Origin: Brevundimonas sp. UBA2388
GTDB taxonomy: Bacteria; Pseudomonadota; Alphaproteobacteria; Caulobacterales; Caulobacteraceae
Assembly: GCA_002343425.1 (NCBI GenBank)
Contig: DDSO01000030.1
Location: 883-7,738 of the forward strand
DNA length: 6,856 nt
Direction of reading: 5' to 3'
The notes under the pieces are model-generated. The model saw only the letters and a list, made by a program, of their open reading frames with translations. It did not search any database and was not told the origin of the DNA. The position numbers were made by a program, and so were the translations under genes. This document shows, in pieces, positions 6,171-6,856 of this stretch. Every line of letters begins with the position of its first letter. Position 1 is the stretch's first letter.

Positions 6171-6383
6171 ATGAACACCGCCGACATGAAGCGCGTCGAG
6201 ACGCACCTGAAGCGCACCTTCAACACGGGCGGAATCATCCTGAAGCCGCGCGGCAAGCCCAATGACTCCTGCGAGGTCTATGTCGGCGACGAGTTCATCG
6301 GCGTCGTCTTCGAGGACGAGGACGAGGCCGGCAGCTTCATGTTCGAAATGGCCATCCTGGCGGAGGACCTGCCGCAGGACTGA
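6171..6383 (+). CDS. DUF3126 family protein
   Basis: A 70-residue acidic protein recognised from recall of the DUF3126 family, a small conserved group of unknown function in Alphaproteobacteria. Landmarks are the N-terminal helix MKRVETHLKRTFN (6-18), SCEVYVGDEFIGVVFEDEDE (33-52) and the final FEMAILAEDLP (58-68). No signal peptide, membrane segment or known catalytic motif is visible. GAGG (6161-6164) sits 6 nt before the ATG and supports the start. The gene follows cysE after 62 nt, in which I see no terminator hairpin and no clear promoter apart from a CTCTAGGG at 6131-6138; it may share the cysE transcript. Function is unknown, and proximity to cysE is not evidence of a role in cysteine metabolism. 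Confidence 0.85.
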   Translation: MNTADMKRVETHLKRTFNTGGIILKPRGKPNDSCEVYVGDEFIGVVFEDEDEAGSFMFEMAILAEDLPQD

Positions 6384-6406
6384 TCGCCCGGCAAAGACCG
6401 CGCACG

Positions 6407-6439
6407 AAAAAGCGCCGGAGGAGCGATCCTCCGGCGCTT
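6407..6439 (-). terminator. Intrinsic terminator of the Ala/Pro/Lys-rich gene
   Basis: A perfect 13-bp inverted repeat (6410-6422 with 6427-6439; loop GCGA on the plus strand) is flanked at its left by AAAAA (6407-6411), which is a T-run after the hairpin when read on the minus strand. This is a textbook rho-independent terminator for the gene ending at 6461. Plus-strand transcripts from DUF3126 would see the same stem without a proper T-run, only TTCGTCGTTTC, so it may work weakly in that direction. Confidence 0.9.
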
Positions 6440-6460
6440 CGTCGTTTCAGGCCGGAGCGG

Positions 6461-6856
6461 TCAGTTCTTGCCGAAGATGATCCGGCCGAGCGTCGCGAAG
6501 AAGCCCTTGTCCTCGGCGGGCCTGGCCGGGGCGGGAGCGGGGGCAGCGGCCGGAGCCGGAGCCGGAGCCGGAGCGGCGGGCTTCGGAGCGGGCGCCGGCA
6601 CGGCGGCAGCGGGCTTGGGCGCGGCGGCAGGCTTCGCAGCGGCTTTCGGCGCAGCCTTTGCGGCCGGCTTCTTCGCAGCGGGCTTCGCAGCAGCGGGTTT
6701 CGCGGCAGCCTTGGGAGCCGGCTTGGCGGCGGCCTTCGGAGCCGCTTTCGGCGCAGGCTTGGCGGCAGGTTTCGCGGCGGGCTTCTTCGCTGCGGGCTTC
6801 TTCGCGGCTTGCGACTTGGCCGGCGCCTTCTTCGGCGCGGCCTTCTTGGCGGGGGC
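6461..6856 (-). CDS. Ala/Pro/Lys-rich repetitive protein, C-terminal part, cut by right window edge
   Basis: The minus-strand frame stays open from the right edge to a TGA at 6461-6463, giving the last 131 residues of a longer protein. Up to the last 20 or so residues it is nearly all Ala, Pro and Lys, with motifs such as PAAKPAAKPAPK, AAKKPAAKK and a PAPAPAPA stretch. I count 26 Lys and only two acidic residues. The last 18 residues differ: AEDKGFFATLGRIIFGKN, a hydrophobic and probably amphipathic cap. Such lysine/alanine tails occur on histone H1-like and nucleoid proteins, on DNA-associated enzymes and in envelope linkers of the TonB type, so the function stays open until the N-terminus is known. 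No start codon is in the window. The frame is supported by its uniform composition, the clean stop and the terminator that follows. Confidence 0.72.
   Translation of the reverse strand, partial: APAKKAAPKKAPAKSQAAKKPAAKKPAAKPAAKPAPKAAPKAAAKPAPKAAAKPAAAKPAAKKPAAKAAPKAAAKPAAAPKPAAAVPAPAPKPAAPAPAPAPAAAPAPAPARPAEDKGFFATLGRIIFGKN
6551..6574. repeat. Four tandem CGGAGC hexamers inside the Ala/Pro/Lys-rich gene
   Basis: Four perfect copies of CGGAGC lie in a row. On the coding (minus) strand they read as Ala-Pro dipeptides, so gain or loss of a unit keeps the frame and changes only the length of the PA linker. This is a likely site of length variation between strains. Confidence 0.8.

Noticed and set aside
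6461..6856. Repetitive Ala/Pro/Lys region as a CRISPR array or non-coding repeat
   Set aside because: There are no regularly spaced identical repeats with unique spacers; the frame is open throughout and ends at a stop followed by a terminator.

Overview
The window is GC-rich, densely coding bacterial DNA. A DUF3126 protein (a small family I know mainly from Alphaproteobacteria), histidine-utilisation (hut) genes, a 273-residue CysE and the overall codon style point to an alphaproteobacterium, probably Caulobacterales such as Brevundimonas or a relative. The assignment rests on protein recognition only, with no marker gene present.

Layout, left to right. (1) 1-534, minus strand: the N-terminal third of urocanase (hutU), running off the left edge. 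(2) 535-1664: a 118-bp divergent intergenic region, then a plus-strand pair made of a small ECF-like sigma factor and a VOC-fold (glyoxalase-like) protein, separated by 13 nt. (3) 1722-3823, plus strand: hutG (arginase-family formimidoylglutamase) and hutI (imidazolonepropionase), coupled by an ATGA overlap. (4) 3853-3963: a 36-residue single-pass membrane peptide candidate. (5) 3967-4569, minus strand: a YdjA-like nitroreductase. (6) 4616-6108, plus strand: a Nudix hydrolase followed after 20 nt by cysE. (7) 6171-6383: a DUF3126 gene. (8) 6461-6856, minus strand: the C-terminal 131 residues of an Ala/Pro/Lys-rich protein entering from the right edge, with a strong intrinsic terminator at 6407-6439.

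How the genes work together. HutU, HutI and HutG are consecutive steps of histidine degradation: urocanate to imidazolonepropionate, then to formiminoglutamate, then to glutamate plus formamide. The first enzyme, histidine ammonia-lyase (hutH), is not in the window. The hut genes form two divergent arms with the sigma/VOC pair between them. CysE supplies O-acetylserine for cysteine synthesis, and the Nudix gene is probably in its transcription unit. The nitroreductase and Nudix genes are divergent from a 46-bp gap.

Most of the window is ordinary chromosome. The parts worth a second look are the sigma/VOC pair with a hairpin over the sigma gene's ribosome-binding region, a HutG in which two key histidines of the arginase superfamily appear as asparagine, the 36-residue membrane ORF, and the repetitive basic protein with a hydrophobic C-terminal cap. 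I found no CRISPR array, tRNA, rRNA, insertion sequence or phage gene, and no clearly undescribed multi-gene system.
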